Shown: in pieces, positions 63,701 to 64,000 of the stretch | Numbering within the stretch: position 1 is the stretch's first letter | Layout of the letters: the number at the start of each line of letters is the position of its first letter | Assembly (NCBI GenBank): GCA_037145635.1 | Contig: JBBCXB010000001.1 | Coordinates: 682,001 to 746,000 of the forward strand | Direction of reading: 5' to 3' | Source: JAATFS01 sp037145635 | GTDB taxonomy: Bacteria > Pseudomonadota > Gammaproteobacteria > Xanthomonadales > Xanthomonadaceae | Length of the DNA stretch: 64,000 nt | Notes under the pieces: model-generated | What the model was told of the DNA's origin: nothing | The model's input: the letters and a program-made list of their open reading frames with translations, nothing else | The model's database searches: none | Translations under genes and position numbers: made by a program

Positions 63701-63839
63701 GCCCGGGCTGGGCAGGGACGGTGCCATAGACGCTGCCCGTCGTGCTCTGCGCGTAGGCCACGCCCTGCAGCATGCACGCGCTGATCAGCGCCGCAAGCGC
63801 GGTTTTCTTCAGGGAGGTAGGACGAAGGAGGATGCTCAT
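60789..63839 (-). CDS. TonB-dependent receptor, Oar-like with carboxypeptidase-type N-terminal domain
   Basis: The product is 1016 residues. A signal peptide (ALISACMLQGVAYAQ) is followed by a carboxypeptidase regulatory-like beta domain (about 35-110: SIVIRSDTGFTRTVTVDGNG, YDISLRRGDEVIEERENVTL) and a TonB box region LDTVTVRGANVPK. The plug has LGRSAEAIALLAPGTV and GAIDQQETYTGGYSARYGR. The barrel ends PRYVRLSASYDF. This architecture is the Oar/TonB group common in Xanthomonadaceae and myxobacteria. The substrate is unknown. The start at 63839 has AGGAGGATGCTC upstream. Two M13 peptidase genes follow on the same strand. Confidence 0.92.
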   Translation of the reverse strand: MSILLRPTSLKKTALAALISACMLQGVAYAQSTTGSVYGTVPAQPGLSIVIRSDTGFTRTVTVDGNGRYSLASLPIGTYDISLRRGDEVIEERENVTLRVGAGTEVSFAGAGSQGSTATLDTVTVRGANVPKIDVSSTSSRSVVTSEQLATLPLGRSAEAIALLAPGTVSGSGAFNNGSRSVVSFGGSGVTENAYYINGFNVSNPLSNLGGVSLPYGAIDQQETYTGGYSARYGRSTGGVISQVGKRGTNEWHFGAQVVWEPQALASSRGDVWFPDKTLPDGFSYTNADQPGTLYRSGKDTTQNRTVYSAYAGGPLIEDKLFLFVAGESDKTEGVSTNASDASVQARNHYDYSAPKFYGKLDWNINDSNILEYTRIESTDRRAGYYTAFDYDTLSSGERTGTYPDTYKIKDTYDIFKYTGYLTDDLTLNATWGRSTEHNQQFNPYISDLPYLGSVTNQDPSITGGTPITNDQATNRSKAADPISKTRSLRVELEYRLGDHDLTLGMDNMYFNAYDEGVQTTGPGYQWIYGKQSDPTVDIRPTLGVGPAGGDGYYAQKRIFTTTTSMAVEQKAYYLEDRWQVSDNWLLTLGIRNDKFTNYNSAHQPYVDSGDQWAPRLGASWDVFGDSSLKLFANVGRYYLALPNSVAIRGASASTYTDEYFAYTGIDANGEPTGLRALGPGPVSSNGEYGTTPDPNSFAPSDLKSQYQDEFLVGFEKTLGEKWNSGAKVTYRKLKSAIDDVCDTGKIADKLDAMGVDSSTVDIPGCVIFNPGGTNTFNLANTDGSGRTQVTMSQADWGFTDGAKRNYVAVDLFLEHPFDEKWYGRVDYTWSHSYGNTEGQVKSDLGQADVSKTQDWDAAELMYYAGGSLANDRRHQLKAFGAYQFNPEWLASATLRVMSGTPKSCLGYFAEGEQDPIGYESAYHYCAGTPSRPGDAGRTPWITNIDLGVTYRPGFADHKLAFGLQVFNVLNNRNVTRVDSVYEDGRYTVSNTYGIGTENYSFNQPRYVRLSASYDF

Positions 63840-64000
63840 GCGGGCTCGTTTCTCTTGTCAGGGAGAGGGCGGCGTTGTCACGGCAGTGACCCAGCGCCTT
63901 AACGAGACCGTAATCAGAGAGCCAAATGGCATGCAAATTCGCTGCCTGAATTGGCGGAATTGTGCAGCGATCCGCACTGACACATCGAAAACCGCACAGC
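63840..64000. promoter_or_regulatory. Upstream region of the Oar-like receptor gene
   Basis: The last 161 bp contain the promoter of the receptor. The sequence around 63900-63960 is markedly A/T-richer than the genome average. I cannot name a specific operator. Confidence 0.4.

Noticed and set aside
60738..63902. Long plus-strand frame opposite the Oar-like receptor
   Set aside because: The Val/Gly/Ala/Arg-rich product mirrors the receptor codons; no start context or domain.

Overview
The window is about 70% G+C and looks like a chromosomal core segment from the Xanthomonadaceae/Lysobacteraceae (Lysobacter/Luteimonas/Pseudoxanthomonas-like). The evidence is gene order and content: maf-rng-yhdP-tldD with yjgA and pmbA, a TTG-started rsfS behind lptE-holA-nadD, three TonB-dependent receptors, paired M13 peptidases and the intergenic CGGGAAT-type heptad repeats often seen in this family. 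The genus is inferred, not proven. No tRNA, rRNA, IS element, prophage or CRISPR array was found.

Layout. 1-346: 3' end of an unknown gene. 0.5-9.5 kb: ABC exporter, DUF885 lipoprotein peptidase, DUF4349 protein, small acidic protein, a divergent LysR/EamA pair, periplasmic cyclophilin, small orphan protein. 9.6-13.4 kb (minus): an overlapping three-gene unit of a LysM-FecR periplasmic protein, a CHASE2-GGDEF diguanylate cyclase with an intact product-inhibition site, and a hotdog thioesterase-like protein. 13.5-15.3 kb: CnoX-like thioredoxin and a DUF998 membrane protein. 15.6-21.9 kb (plus): leuS, lptE, holA, nadD, rsfS, rlmH, a housekeeping block for translation, outer-membrane biogenesis, replication and NAD synthesis. 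22-26.9 kb (minus): TonB-dependent receptor, a TonB protein and a SIMPL-domain protein.

27-38.5 kb: maf, rng, yhdP, then a 1.3-kb gene-free gap, then tldD, yjgA (minus), pmbA and a DUF4870 protein. The gap holds an AGCCAA tract, a 27-bp nested inverted repeat and an 84-bp tandem array that duplicated as a 168-bp dimer. 38.6-43.3 kb (minus): a phoA-like phosphatase, a WG-repeat-like secreted protein and tilS overlap one another, followed by xseB-ispA. 43.4-45.3 kb: DAACS symporter and GNAT. 45.3-49.7 kb (minus): a Fur-box-preceded operon of a siderophore-type TonB receptor and two PstS-like binding proteins.

49.9-64 kb: two NlpC/P60 hydrolases, slyD-like FKBP, DUF418 protein, glutathione reductase, ATL DNA-repair protein, rhomboid protease, a 15-bp tandem repeat array, two M13 peptidases (one with a broken zinc motif) and an Oar-like TonB-dependent receptor. 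The most interesting points are the Fur-box TonB receptor/PstS operon, the degenerate M13 paralogue, the FecR-CHASE2-GGDEF unit and the repeat-filled yhdP-tldD gap.
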